This document shows positions 1-11,468 of a stretch of DNA of 64,000 nt, piece after piece; within the stretch, counting starts at the first letter, position 1, and every line of letters begins with the position of its first letter. A program made the translations under genes and the position numbers. The notes beneath the pieces were generated by a model that saw nothing but the letters and a program-made list of their open reading frames with translations, searched no databases and was not told the origin of the DNA. This stretch comes from Ditylenchus dipsaci (taxonomy: Eukaryota > Nematoda > Chromadorea > Rhabditida > Anguinidae), in contig SADC01000285.1 in assembly GCA_004194705.1 (NCBI GenBank), positions 87,641 through 151,640 of the forward strand, read 5' to 3'.

Positions 1-106
1 AATTTGAGATACGTTCATTGTTTCGAGCAAAGATAATAAAAAACACCTTTTTCTAATGCCTTTGTAATTGTTAACCACAATTGACCTAATTATAAACTTT
101 TTACAG

Positions 107-1621
107 CCTCAATCTGAATCCAGACGGCAAAGCCAGTGCAGTTTGTGAACGTTTTGAAGTGCTTGACCCTGTCATTCGCTTATAATTAAACCAATGCTTG
201 ATTTTTATATGCCTAATACAGATAGGAAACTGCTCTTCTTTGTGGACAGCCAGGAAATCGGCTTGAAACTAGAGAACTTAAAGATATTGGTGGTTCATTG
301 GTTTATTATACTTTGTTTGACCCATGTAGTTGGTTTAGATGAGGAGGCAGCATATTTGAAGGGGCTATCCAAACTGCTATTATTAGACCTGAACCAGATA
401 GTCCACTTAGGTTGGTTAGATTATGGCTCAAAAACTGATTGGTTTCAAACAGACACTTAATGTCTTTCTTACAATGTCATTGTTAGTATTTAAAAAAGTA
501 CAGAATAATGATTAAGGAAAACTAAACATAGTATCGCCTAAAAAAATTCAGTCATTTAAAGCTTTTAGGCACAACAGTTGAACCTGGATGACACCTGAAA
601 ACCAGTCACCTTAGAAAACCCCGATTTGGTTAGCCAACAAAGAAACTGAAGCAGGGCTAAAAACTAAAATTGCCATTGGGTTGACTAATTAGATTCGTTT
701 GATTTTAGAACCAGCAATATTTAAAAATCTGATTTTTAGTCTTGAAATCAGATTTTTTTAAAAAAGATTTGTCCGATTTTTGAACATTTGAGTTGGAATA
801 TCTGAACGAAAGGAATCTACGTCCGATAAAGCGTTGACTAAACGCTGGTTTCAGGGGTTCAGACTATAGGCCTATTTTTGTCTTGTTCCTCCTTTTCATC
901 TTTTGGCCTCTAAACAGACACACGGCAGGGTCCGCATACTTTAGGCATTTTGACTGAAAATTAAAATTTGCGCATTTCTGTTCCGATGCCAATAGCAAAG
1001 TTCTAGAAAATGAAGCCTTAAAAATTATAATGAATAAATAAGTCTGGAATCACCAACGCGAAGCCTGAACATAGAAGCAGGTCAGGATATAGAACTGATG
1101 AGTAGTGCTGGAGAGATACAGCTAAATGCTCTTCTGGACATCAACCTAAAGTCCAAACAAGTAAGTCAACTACCGTATTTCCTCTAATAATGCCCGGGGC
1201 TTTATTTTTCGGATGCCCAAAATCTTGAAATTGTAAATCGAAATGGTCTAATGTTATAACTTTGGAATCCTAGTCAAAAAATTGGAGGTGGGGGATTATA
1301 AGAGGTTACGGTATCAATGCTTTATTACAAAAGTTGTATCTCCTCTTTTCAGGGAGATATACGGCTGGAATCTGGGTTATTTTTTTAAAATTGGTGTAAA
1401 TTTATATATTTTTCATTTTAGAAATGTTTATATGTCAGGTAAATATATTTGGTGATAGATGAGATTGTTTTTTAGTCTGAAAAGTCATGTTTGTAGGATT
1501 AGAGAGAAGTAGTGGACAAGGGCAAGCCCAGTATCAGTTGTGTATATGCAGAATGGGAAGACTGTTCATGGCCGCTGAGAGGTCGGACTGCAGGGCAGAC
1601 AGGACCATTTGCCAGGATTGA
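107..1621 (+). CDS. Sarcoglycan (delta/gamma/zeta type), 3' part of gene
   Basis: Subunit of the sarcoglycan part of the dystrophin-glycoprotein complex, a type II membrane protein with a large extracellular C-terminus. Only the 3' exons are in the window. Exons read as 107-170 (ends FEVLDP), about 222-292 (DRKLLFFVDSQEIG, matching the family's KLLFSADSEEV), about 345-410 (FEGAIQTAIIRPEPDSPLR), 1043-1160 (LESPTRSL, a near-invariant sarcoglycan motif, then GEIQLNALLDINLKS) and about 1497-1621. The last exon carries the C-terminal cysteine cluster (QLCICRMGRLFMA, two further Cys, TICQD stop). The 410/1043 junction is phase-consistent (AG+T). Other junctions are one base off, so exact edges are uncertain. 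A family-A MITE (1171-1313) starts 11 bases into the last intron. The family is secure from the motifs; which paralogue (delta, gamma or zeta) cannot be told. Confidence 0.9.
1171..1313. repeat. Family A MITE (ACCGTATTT termini)
   Basis: Begins TACCGTATTTCCTCTAATAA and ends with an inverted TTATAAGAGGTTACGGTA, so it has terminal inverted repeats bounded by TA. It sits in the last sarcoglycan intron. The termini match those of the pogo-like element at 17879-18912. Confidence 0.75.
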
Positions 1622-1684
1622 TTAAAGAAAAAGATGTATTGAATCATGATATATGATTTTTGTTGAAATATTTAGTTTGTTGTA

Positions 1685-1690
1685 AATAAA
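1685..1690 (+). promoter_or_regulatory. Polyadenylation signal of the sarcoglycan gene
   Basis: AATAAA lies 64 bases after the TGA stop at 1619-1621, a normal position for a short 3' UTR. Confidence 0.6.
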
Positions 1691-1790
1691 GCACTGGAGC
1701 GTATTCTATGGAGAACGTGGCCAACTAGCTAAAGGTTGTATGTGAAGTGTCCTGGCAAACCCGTTAATTTTCCCACCAATTAAGGAATTT

Positions 1791-2326
1791 CACCGGCAAA
1801 ATTGTGAAAGCTTTTATTCTTGGTGATTTTCATCAATTTTTTATTTTTTTACTATTAGGTCGTGTCAAAAGTTCCGTCGTTTTTTTCAAAAGCAATATTT
1901 GTGGCATTAACCTTTTACCATAGATTTTTTTCAACTTTTTTCAAAACTTTACCACTCATTTTGTAGCCAAGATTCTCAGCTACAAAAGGAGTGGCAAACT
2001 TTTGTTAAAAGTTGAAAAAATCTATAGTAAAAACACAACGCCACAAATAATGCTTTTGAAAAAAAACGACGGAACTTTTGACACGACCTAATAGTATGTA
2101 GCTCAAGATCTTAGCTTTCAAACAAGCTATCAACTAACCAAATGAGGTTTCGAAAATTAAGAATTAGAATAAAAGGTTTTTGAATAGAGCAAATTGTGTT
2201 TGAAAATTTGGTCCATTTAAAAGCTTTACTTCTAATTTTTTGAAACCTCATTTGTTCAGTTGATAGCTTGTTGGATAGCTAAAAGAAATGGCCACGAATA
2301 AAAGCTTTTACAAATTTACCTGGAAA
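1791..2326. repeat. Nested foldback; inner family-D hairpin 1851-2095
   Basis: The inner element runs from ACTATTAGGTCGTGTC to its inverse GACACGACCTAATAGT, with arms of roughly 110 bases that read through CGACGGAACTTTTG on both sides. The flanks 2105-2290 form a second hairpin (AGCTATCAACTAACCAAATG against its inverse). The outermost pair is AAAGCTTTTATTC near 1809 and GAATAAAAGCTTTTAC near 2297. This looks like insertion into insertion. A relative of the inner element lies at 47708-47974. Confidence 0.7.
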
Positions 2327-2464
2327 ATTCCGGGATTTTCCGGTAGTTTTCAATTTGATCCCTCGTTAAAATAGTGAAACCCTTAACCCTTTGGTCACAG
2401 TGAGAGGTCGAAGTCGAAATAAAGCGCTGCTTCGAACTTGTCTTTTGTTTGTCCAAATCTGATA

Positions 2465-2684
2465 CAGTCACACCCGATTTAACGATCCCTGTAAATCGGC
2501 TCTAGGGGATCATTAAATCAGGGTATTTTTTTCTTTATCGACCAGCCAAAGGGGCTCGTTAAATTGAAGGATCGTTAAACCGTGGGTTTAGTTCTTATAT
2601 TTTTGAATTGGACCAAACAAATTGAGCCAAGGGAGTCTTACATCGGGGAGGGGGGGGGGTTGCCGTTGAATCGAGGTTTGACTG
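2465..2684. repeat. Family B MITE (CAGTCA...TGACTG termini, TA target site)
   Basis: Starts TA/CAGTCACACCCGATTTAACG and ends TCGAGGTTTGACTG/TA. The inverted termini and TA duplication fit a non-autonomous pogo/Tigger-like element. There is no coding capacity. Relatives occur at 14787, 20936, 37951, 38136, 46233 and 49173. Confidence 0.75.
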
Positions 2685-3285
2685 TATAGGAAACCCCTAT
2701 ACCATATGTAGGGGGTTTCTTTGGGGTTTTTTCTTTACTAATTATGGGGGGTTTTCTATATCAGACAACAAACAAAATGACGATTTCTAGGCAGCATTTA
2801 GTCCGACTTTGAACTCTCACTGTCACAGGACCAAATGGTAAGTTGGGCTCAGGGCTGGACACACGAGCCTTAAAGAAGCTGTGTTTATCTCTGTTTTAAC
2901 GCAGCGTGCGAATAAGATACATTCTTTGAGAATATTAAAACTAAACTCAGCGCTAACATCCATAAAAAGTTTCATGGAAATTTAAGGGTTGTTTCGTTTC
3001 TGCTTTGTAACTTTCTGTTCTGTCTAAATTATTAATTACTAGGAGAAATACTAGTAATACGGTAAAGTATATTGAATTTAAGAGAGATTTTACTGTTTAA
3101 TTTTAAAAAACCTCAACATTCTGAATATGTTTGTATATGGCGTGCATTCAAAGCCTTTTTACGTATTTTCTTTCACAAATCTAGTTTTTACGAAAAATAC
3201 TGGTCATTTTAAACGATTAATTTCAAAAAATCCATAATAATTTCAATAACACTAAAAAAATATTCACAGTAAACAATTTTGTAAA

Positions 3286-6200
3286 ATGACAACTTGGTCG
3301 AGATCCAAAAACTAGCAGCAGATTTGCAAAGAGGTAATTATAATTTTAAGCTTTTTAGTCTTATACGATGATTGTAGTGCAACTAGCAGAAGGGGTCAAA
3401 AAGTAAGTTTTTTAAAATATATTGAGCAAAAATATATATTTAACATTTTTACTATATCTTCTGCTTAGAATTTCTGAGAATAACTGTATAGAAACTAGTT
3501 TCTAAGTATTCTGGTATTATAAATCTCATAAAATTTGTATTTTTACAGCTTATATTGGGAGCTATTGACATTGTAGTGGCCAGATGGCAGGGAATATGTT
3601 ACTCGAAGCATTTGCTCACAGGTTTTTATTTTCTCTCACTTTTTTGCTAGTTATGCTATTACAGAAATCAAAAATGAGTGCATGCAAGTGAAAATCGTAT
3701 CGCAGTTACTGAACTAGCTTCTCGACTTCATGTGAGTAATAATTACGATCAATTAGGGCTTCCAAGTCAAAATTAAAAAAGTATATTTAGCGAAATAAAA
3801 TACATTTTAGTCATTTTCCGTTAAAAGTGCCATTTTATCCAGTGCTTTTTAAGTTTTGAGCGTCAAAAATCCAAATTTCGAAGTCAATCTCAGAAGATCT
3901 AAAGGTTTAAGGCCCAAGAAAACGAATCTTTCAATAAAGTACACTTGGGTACCGCAAATAATACATTTTTGTCGCATTTTTTATCCTAAACTACTTCATA
4001 CAAAGAGAATTGGATCATGTGTAGAAATGGCGTTGCCGCTATTCTGAAGCAATCAGATTCATTTATTTTGTGTGCCGGCGAATTAATTCACAAGTATATA
4101 TAGATTTATTTATTTGTTTTTAGTAAAAAATGAATTTTAGAAGCTACATTGATGACTTTCTGTAAAAAGTTAAACAAGCGCCCTACAGGAGACCGGCCAG
4201 ATCTCTATGCTGCAGCTGACAAAAAGCTGGGATCTTTCTACTGATATAAATCAACAACTATCTGCTTTCTGAAATCGGGGGAAAATTGAGGCGATCCGTA
4301 TGGACGATCAACTATATACTACTGCTTTTTTAGATGCTTCTAGAAATAACTTGGTATGAGATTGGAAATTAACGTCTTACGTAAAGAAACATTTGTATTG
4401 CTTCGGTAACGTAATGCAGTAGATAAGCGTGAATGACCATCGTCGTTGATGATAATGGCAATTTCGAGTTTTTAAATTGGCGAGTGACAACCTAAAATGC
4501 GCAAAGTGTTTTTTCGAATTATTTTTTTAAATTGCATTTAAAATTTAAATTTCATGCATTATACGAGGCGAATCATTTGGGGTATAGACGTTGCAAAAAT
4601 TTCAGAATTGAAATTTTTGCGAAACGTTTCGCAAAATTTCAGTTTGGTATTTTTTTTGTTCTCGCGGGTTCAATTCCGCCAATAGTGTTTTCATTTTTTC
4701 TTACGGCCAGTTCGCGACCCTTTTTCAATAAGTTATTAAGTTATTTCAATAAGTTATTAAATTCAATAAGTTATCTTATAGCAACTTTACTGTTTAGTCA
4801 ACCAAAGCATACAATTATTTCAACATAAGGACAAACAAAGCATAACAAATTCAACACAAGCACAAACAAAGGATCAATCCTGAGCTATCCCCCGGGATCC
4901 CCTGACCTATCCCTGAGAGGGTACTATATTGTAGAAGTATGTGAGCCCTTGGGACGGTCATGTCAACTCCGGGACATCCTTTTTTAAGCAGCGTATAGCG
5001 TTAGGCTTAGGCTTAGACACCCGGTCTGTCTAACCAGTATTTTTTTATCCCCTCAGGTATCTCCTCATCCCATGTACCTTAGATTCTGGTGTGTCCCCTG
5101 ACCTATCCCCTAAGATCTTCTGAGCTATACCCTGAGATTAGAAATATAAAACTGAAATTTTTGCGAAACGTTTCGCAAAAATTTCAATTCTGAAATTTTT
5201 GCGAAACGTCTATGCATCCAATCATTTGTCGCCAATAATAGGCTATAGCTTAGTAGAGGTCGGGTAACTTGTACGATCTGGCATTGTCAAGCAACGTTGG
5301 GCTCCACCAGGGTATGGTTTTGAATTTTGAAAATTTTTAAATGCAACAAAAGTTTGGAAAAATATTTCAAAATATTAAAAACTGTCAACCTCAAATTCAA
5401 AAAACTCGAAATTTCCACTGTCATCAGCGACGATGTTACTGGTTGGTTAAGATGTGGGAGAAACTTTTGGTTGTTACTCTTTTCGACCCACAAAAGTCTC
5501 TTTTCCTGCACCAATTTACCCTTTCCTGCACCAAATCTAAACATGAGTATTTCTCGGTGTTTTTCCAACCGTAAATTTTTTTACGTTTTATGTAGCCCTG
5601 AATCTCAGTTCTGATGAGGTATCATTTATTGCATCATCTCTTAAAAAATTGAATTCAAAAATCTAAAAGTATGAACCAAATCAGAACAACAATTTGGTTC
5701 ATACTTTTAGATTTTAGATAATATCCATATTATGATGCAATAAATGATACTCATTAGAAACTAGAGATTCAGGTCACATCTTAAACAAAAAAATATTTTT
5801 ACGGTTGGAAAAACGCCGAAAAAACTCGTTTTACGATTTGGTGCAGGAAAAGAGACTTTTGTGGTCTAAAATATTCAACTGAAACTTTATACAAAAACTG
5901 AAAAAATAATTGTTAATTTTTAGTCGCAAAATTTCATTTTAACTTTGGAAAATCTGAATATATTTCGTAAAATTTGAATATAGAACGAGGATTAAATCAA
6001 AGTCTTGAGTTTCATTAATTGAATTTTTCATTAAGGTGCTATCTTGTCCGCTCTTACCAAGTATTTTTCAAACAATTTCTGATTATTTTGTATTGAGCTG
6101 TATGTTTTTCAGAGTGGTTGCCCTGTCTGTGATTCATTCTCACCTTAGCCTAAGCCAGCCTCTATTCTTCAAAATTTGAATGAGCTCTACGAAGAGGGCA

Positions 6201-9200
6201 ACATTCCTGACAATTGCTAGGCGGCAAAAATTCGCTAAAGTCACTTTATCTACCAAATGTGCACGTTCAAGTGTCAAGACGTTTGAAAGAAGTATCTATT
6301 CGAAAAGATTTCATAGGTCAAAGCTAAACTTAATTACTTTTTTTTAAATCATATTGATGTATTCAGAATGTGCAATTCTCAAGAAGCTAAGTGTTCAGAC
6401 CCCAATTCTTTCTCAAGGAAGCTGCTCAAGTGAAGAGCACAAAAATTTGTTATTCTTGCCCAGGCGAGGGAAAAATGTTTGGAAAAGAGTTGGAGAGCAG
6501 TAGAAGTTATTAAGTTTTTTTCCAAACCTTTAAAGGAGAAAAAGCTAGTTAGGTTGAAAATTTGGGCCTCGGGGGCGCGTCGATCAGCGTTGTGTTTTAG
6601 GCCAAAAATCTTTGACCTAAAATGGTGCGCATTGCGCAGGTTCGACCCTGCATGCATGTACTTCATTTATTTTAGTTTTTTGACCAATGTCTAGGGGTAA
6701 TTGGGGTCTCTCATTTCCGAATCTCGCGTCGAAAAAGTTGAAGTATCCAAACAAGCCGAAATAAATAGCGTGCTACCAGGTGGGATCAAACTAGCGCACT
6801 ATTTTATGTCATAAACACAAACGCTTATGCACTCCGCCACCAAGGCCAAAATTTCGACCTAACTAGCCTTTCCCCTTTTTCAATTCAACCTTTTTTGTTT
6901 GTTTACAGATTGTATTAAGTCAAACCTTTACTGCGAAATCGAGCAGTCTATGCCATCCACACTATCAACCATTCTAGCTGAGAGTGATAATGAAAAAATC
7001 GTGAACTTGTTGCTAAAATGTCATTCTAGCTGGAAGGTTACAGCAGACAACTCTATAGTGTTTGATCCAAATTTACTTACAAAATGCTGACGCAGTGGAG
7101 GAGTTGTTGTTGAAAAAGCCAAAGCAGATGCTCCTCCATATTTAAAGCACTCAAAACACTAAAAAAGGAGCAACACCTAAGAAGGCGCAAAATGATGAAG
7201 TACTTTTACTTTTTTTAAATTGAATTAAACATTGTATTTTTTAAGGAAGATTGGGGTGCTACTAAAGGCAACAAAAAGAAAGCAGGCAAAAAGGGTGGAG
7301 GAAATGCAGCCAAATCCAAGTCAACTCCAGAAGAAAGCATGGGTAAGTTATAAACCGAATAAAATCTGTAGATAGTCAAATGGAAATTTGAAGACTTCTG
7401 ATCGAGGTCAACTGTGTTGCTTAAAAATGTCAAGTTTGTTTTTAGAATCAGAAGAAAGCTTTTTTTCAGTAGAGACCCCAGGTATGCACAGATCACTAAC
7501 AGGGTGACTACTGTAAGTTAAAAAAAAGAAATTACAATAAAATATTTAAGAAACGTATATTTAAATTTTCAAAAAATTTCCCCCGTTTTGCTTTTGAAAA
7601 AGAAGAAATTCTGACGCTACTCGTTATACCCCCCCCCCTCCCTAAAAGCTACTCGTTTTACACCCTCTCCCCGAATAATTTTCTTCAGGGTATCTAAAAC
7701 CATACTTTTTTTTTGAAAAATGCTGAAATTAGTAACGGGTTGTCCCCAGCCTGAGGCCCAAAACCTAAGCAAAGCCTATTTGCTAAGTTTAATGGGGTGT
7801 GGGGGAGGTAGATTAAAACGAGTAGCTGTTTTGGGGGGGGATAAAACCGAGTAGTGCTAAAATTCTCCTTACAAAAGGAACTTTGATTTATCTGGTCACT
7901 AAATAGTTTAGCGGTACATCAGCTTCCATTTCTCACATTATTTACATTTATGCTAAAACACTGATATAAAAACTTTAGAAACTCACTCTACAAGCATCGC
8001 GCTGAATGATTTGCTAGCCCGAACTTAGCAAGTCATTAGTCATCCCAGAAGAGCTGCAGGAAGAACTCAATGAAGAATTCCAGATCAAATGCAACAGTCT
8101 TTACAGAGATAATGTTGAAAAAGCCCTACAAACAGTGAGTGCTTCGGGTGTTGAAGAACACCGAAAAACACATGAAGAAAACCTGATTCGACTCAGAAAG
8201 TTGTACACTGCTATTTTGTTTTTGAAGATAGCACTTCTAGCTTTGACGGTAGCTTTTAAATTTACATATTTTTGCAGTACAAATGTTTTGCAGAAAAGCT
8301 GAGTGAAGATTTAAAGCATATTTGCTTAAAACTTCTTGTGTAGAATTTGCTAATGCTGTGCTCACCACATTCATTGACCCCAGCAATACAAATGCATCTA
8401 CAATGTCGCTGAAGTAGGTTTTCATGCAAAGTCACATTATCTCCAGAACAGTCTCAGACCTTTTGCTTTTTCTCTCAATATAAAAAAGCTAGATACATGC
8501 TGCGACCCTCAAACCAAAAATTTAAATCGGGGTACCGAAATTTTGCTAAAGGGAGTTTCATCGACTTTATGCAAATGCATAAAGTCGGACAAACGTTCAA
8601 AAAACACAGGGGGGACCAAGGCAGTTTTTTACGTTTTTTTAAAAAAATTAGATTGCGTCCGAACCACCAAAAACCATCCAAAACACCCCTAAAACACCAA
8701 AACTACCTAAAATCACCCCAACCATCCGTGGATATCCACGTGGATGACATGAAAATCGAAAATTTTTAAAAATCTCAACCAAAGCATCATACCATATTCA
8801 AAATCGTGTAGTTAATTGGGTTTGATAAACCAGAAGTTCAGAACTTATGCATTTTGCATAAAGTCGGACAAACGTTTCATCGACTTTATGCATTTGCATA
8901 AAGTCGATGAAACGTCAACGCGCCTAATTTTTTCCTGGTACTTATTTACCGGGGCTAGGGGTGGTTGAGAAATGGGGTAGTTTATGGGGTAGTCGAATTA
9001 ATCCAATACAGGGGTAGTCCAATACAGGATTGCTCTTAATTTTTAGTGTGTACAGGACAGTACAGGTGGTACATCCTTTATACCATGTAAAAATTAAATG
9101 GATTCATCACCCGTCCATGAGATTTTTAGGAGCAATTAAACTAAACCCACGCCAGCCAAACGAGACTGACAATAGATAACATCAGTCGGAACTGAAATAA

Positions 9201-10467
9201 AGCCTTAAATGAAAAAAGAATCACTCTGCAGTTCCTTCTGGTGGAATTACATTTCAATCGGCCGGTGTGGGTGTAGTTCAATTTAGCCGAGTTTGAATAC
9301 AGCTCGCTCAAGTTGAATTTTTTAAGCTCCTCCGTTATCCTGTCTAAAAATTGAAAGATGTCCTGTACAGAAAATTAATAGCAGTCTTATAGACCACTCA
9401 CATTTCACATATAAATTTACTTGAAAAGTGGGTCGAAATTGCTTTAAAAATAAGATACCTATATTTCTGTGTCTAAAAACTTTTTGAAATGTTTTCAAAA
9501 CCAATTCTGTTTGCTTAGCTCTCGTGTATTCTACGATCTTAATCCTGACAGGGAATGAACGACATATAATTCGTCTCAACAACTGACTCGTCTCAACCCA
9601 ACTCGTCCCACTTCTAAATTTTTCATATTTCACTTGTATATCTCCAAAAAGTAAGAGAAAACACGTTTGAGCCCGTCCTAACGTACGCTGGCCTACCCTG
9701 CGCATGAGCTTAATCCTAATAACAACAGAGTGATCGAGAATCGGATACACCGGCTGGAATTGTGAGAAAATAAAATCGAGACGAGTTGGGCTGTTACCGA
9801 CAGACATCAACCAATGATTAAAAAGCACCATTTTCTGAAAAAAAAGTTCGCATATTTATTTTTTTCACTTAACTCCTACTTAGTTTTTAACTTCACAAAT
9901 TAAGGCTAGAAACGAAGCGATTGCAGAGATTGGAGAAGCAGAGCTGAGAGACTCTGTCAAAAACTTGTTCGATTGCTTGCAGACAATGGAAAAGTTCCAT
10001 GAAGCTGTATTTGGCTTGAGAAGTTGTTCTTTTCTTATCAAACAGCCCGACAAAACTGCCGGTAGATCGTCTAAATTTTGTGCTCTCTAAAACAATCAAG
10101 TGCTTCTTTTTAGACAAGAATTGTAACCACTTATTTGGCTGAGCTTCACACCCAGCTAGCCATAGCAATGATCCGCCTGTAGTTTTGTTGCTAGCAGTTT
10201 GATTTGCTAGCTCACTTCCACAAGCTGACCCTTCATGCGTCCGGCAAGTTTGTGGCTCAGCTCACAGCCTTTTTGTCTTCTTCCAAGTCCAACAGTGAAG
10301 AAGAGAGCAAGCAAGTCATACCTTCAAATATTTTGGAGCTAGTATTAGAAAGCCAAAGATTGGTAGTTGCTCAATTGACCAAAAAGAAAACTTCCAGCGA
10401 AGAGGACGTGGGTAAAATAGAGCAAAATGTAGGCAAACTCAAAGAATATTTACAAAGCTTGCAGTAG
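3286..10467 (+). CDS. UFL1: UFM1-protein ligase 1 (UFL1), many-exon gene with apparent frameshifts
   Basis: E3-type ligase that transfers UFM1 to substrates at the ER membrane. Exons: 3286-3333 (MTTW, then EIQKLAADLQR, cf. EIRRLAADFQR), 3378-3402 (QLAEGVKK), 3469-about 3500 (SENNCIE), 3549-3621, about 3665-3739, 4141-4353 (ALQETGQIS), 6113-6316 (LQNLNELYEEG, SLYLPN), 6909-about 7200 (EKIVNLLLKC), 7246-7342 (Lys/Gly-rich linker NKKKAGKKGGG), 7977-8248 (PEELQEELNEEF, LIRLRKLYTAI), 8279-8414, about 9904-10017, about 10115-10467 (LTLHASGKFVAQLTAFL, then TAG at 10465). Order and content follow the whole length of the animal protein. Frame breaks occur near 3297, 3682, 4183, 6218, 7078-7120 and 10195, with in-frame stops at 4163 and 4270. 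Most breaks are single bases, so assembly error is preferred; a pseudogene is the alternative. Introns hold several foldback elements. Confidence 0.9.
4420..5310. repeat. Composite foldback in a UFL1 intron
   Basis: The block near 4576-4650 (ATAGACG, then AAATTTTTGCGAAACGTTTCG) returns inverted at 5150-5220 (CGAAACGTTTCGCAAAAA, then ACGTCTATGC). Between them are three copies of TTCAATAAGTTATTAA (4717-4776) and repeats of CTGACCTATCCC. The left flank (4430-4480, GATAATGGCAATTTCGAG) is related to 56140-56170 and 56440-56475. Confidence 0.55.
5325..5870. repeat. Foldback with a family-C core
   Basis: Outer arms 5465-5580 and 5770-5870 are inverted (CTTTTCCTGCACCAAAT against ATTTGGTGCAGGAAAAG). 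The core 5591-5770 begins GTAGCCCTGAATCTCAG and ends CTAGAGATTCAGG. The same core recurs at 16301, 24594, 26584 and 41252. Confidence 0.6.
6770..6866 (-). repeat. tRNA-derived SINE-like sequence
   Basis: Read on the minus strand it shows a tRNA-like head: GGTGGCGGAGTGCATAAGC (A-box-like), then TTTGATCCCACC (B-box-like) about 55 bases later. A + strand relative (GTGCGCAGTGGATAAGCG, then GGGTCGAACCTGCGCACC) is at 16866-17020. Neither folds into a normal tRNA by eye, so these are more likely SINE heads than functional tRNA genes. Confidence 0.4.
7612..7866. repeat. Small foldback (CTACTCGTT arms)
   Basis: Arms read GACGCTACTCGTTATACCCCC and GCTACTCGTTTTACACC, inverted as AAAACGAGTAGCTG and ACCGAGTAGTGC. 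It lies in a UFL1 intron, with long C/G runs where misassembly is likely. Confidence 0.5.
8555..8915. repeat. Paired palindromes in a UFL1 intron
   Basis: CGACTTTATGC-aaat-GCATAAAGTCG lies at 8569-8594. A longer near-perfect palindrome at 8869-8913 has 20-base arms (ACGTTTCATCGACTTTATGC and its inverse). The flanks GGACAAACG are shared. They look like the two ends of one foldback element. Confidence 0.55.
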
Positions 10468-10485
10468 TTATATCAGCAATGGCTA

Positions 10486-11468
10486 TTAGGTTTGGTGCAT
10501 AGGTTTTAAACCACACAAAAGACCGCCAAAATTTTTGTTTATTTGGCGATTCGTTACCACTTCTTTTATTTCATCATTTTATTCATCTCATAAGCTTTCT
10601 AAAATGCCTATTCCAAATCATATTGAAATTCGCTATGTTATGCTAAACCACTTCAAGAAGAATTGGACTTCTGGAGAGTCATATCGCGATCTCGTCGACA
10701 CTTACGGAGAGGATTCCATCAGTATAAGTACTGTGAAATATTGGTTTTCCCGCTTTAGATCAGGTGACACTAATGTGGAAGATAAGGAAAGAGACGGCAC
10801 GCCTTCCGAACTCGATGATGATGCTCTTTTGGAGGCCATGGAAGCTGATGAAAGCTGGACCACAAGAATGCTTGCAGAGGAATTTGGAGTCGACCATTCG
10901 ACCATTGTTCGCCATCTTCAAAAGCTTGGAAAGGTTAGACATTTATGCCTTTACTTTTTAATTAAAGACAGATTATAGGTGTGGAAAAGGTGTGGTTGGG
11001 TGCCCCACGAACTCACTCAGCAGAACAAAGACAATTGAGTGACAACTTTCACCGCATTTCTTGAACGCCATGAGCAGCGACCATTTCTGCATCATCTGAT
11101 CACTGGAGATAAAAAGTGGATTCCAAAAGAGCATCATCATCGAGTTCGGAAGGCCTGCCGTCTCTTTCCTTATCTTACACATTAGTGTCACCTGATGTAA
11201 AGCAGGAAAACCAATATTTCACAGTACTTATACTGATGGAATCCTCTCCGTAAGTGTCGACGAGATCGCGATATGACTCTCCAGAAGTCCAATTCTACTT
11301 GAAGTGGTTTAGCATAACATAGCGAATTTCAATATGATTTGGAATAGGCATTTTAGAAAGCTTATGAGATGAATAAAATGATGAAATAAAAGAAGTGGTA
11401 ACGAATCGCCAAATAAACAAAAATTTTGGCGGTCTTTTGTGTGGTTTAAAACTTATGCACCAACCTAA
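10486..11468 (+). mobile_element. Mariner (Hsmar1/MADE1-like) foldback element
   Basis: Ends TTAGGTTTGGTGCATAGG and the inverted CTTATGCACCAACCTAA, flanked by TA on both sides. The termini resemble the TTAGGTTGGTGCA ends of Hsmar1/MADE1-type mariners. The two arms (about 10510-10825 and 11145-11455) are long inverted copies of the same 5' half, including the start of the transposase gene, so the element folds back on itself. It begins 19 bases after the UFL1 stop codon. Confidence 0.85.
10604..11122 (+). pseudogene. Mariner transposase, N-terminal part
   Basis: Starts MPIPNHIEIRYVMLNHF. It holds both helix-turn-helix halves (TVKYWFSRFRSGD; EEFGVDHSTIVRHLQKLGKV) and the linker WVPHELTQQNK of mariner transposases, then stops just after GDKKW, the region of the first catalytic Asp (usual form GDEKW). 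A roughly 44-base GT...TAG stretch (10936-10979) interrupts the frame after LGKV and resembles an intron. The rest of the catalytic domain is replaced by an inverted copy of the N-terminal half, so this copy is dead. Confidence 0.8.

Noticed and set aside
4655..4685. A sequence like a tRNA B box (CGGGTTCAATTCCGCC)
   Set aside because: No A box or acceptor stem at the right distance; it lies in a composite foldback.
9322..9831. A 169-codon open frame on the minus strand inside a UFL1 intron
   Set aside because: Long for this sequence, but the translation shows no family, no domain pattern and no splice context, and it lies in transposon-like intron DNA. Treated as chance or a transposon remnant.
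3286..10467. UFL1 as a processed pseudogene
   Set aside because: The copy keeps introns with proper GT-AG sites between conserved exons, so it is not a retrocopy. A decayed ordinary gene remains possible and is discussed in the findings.
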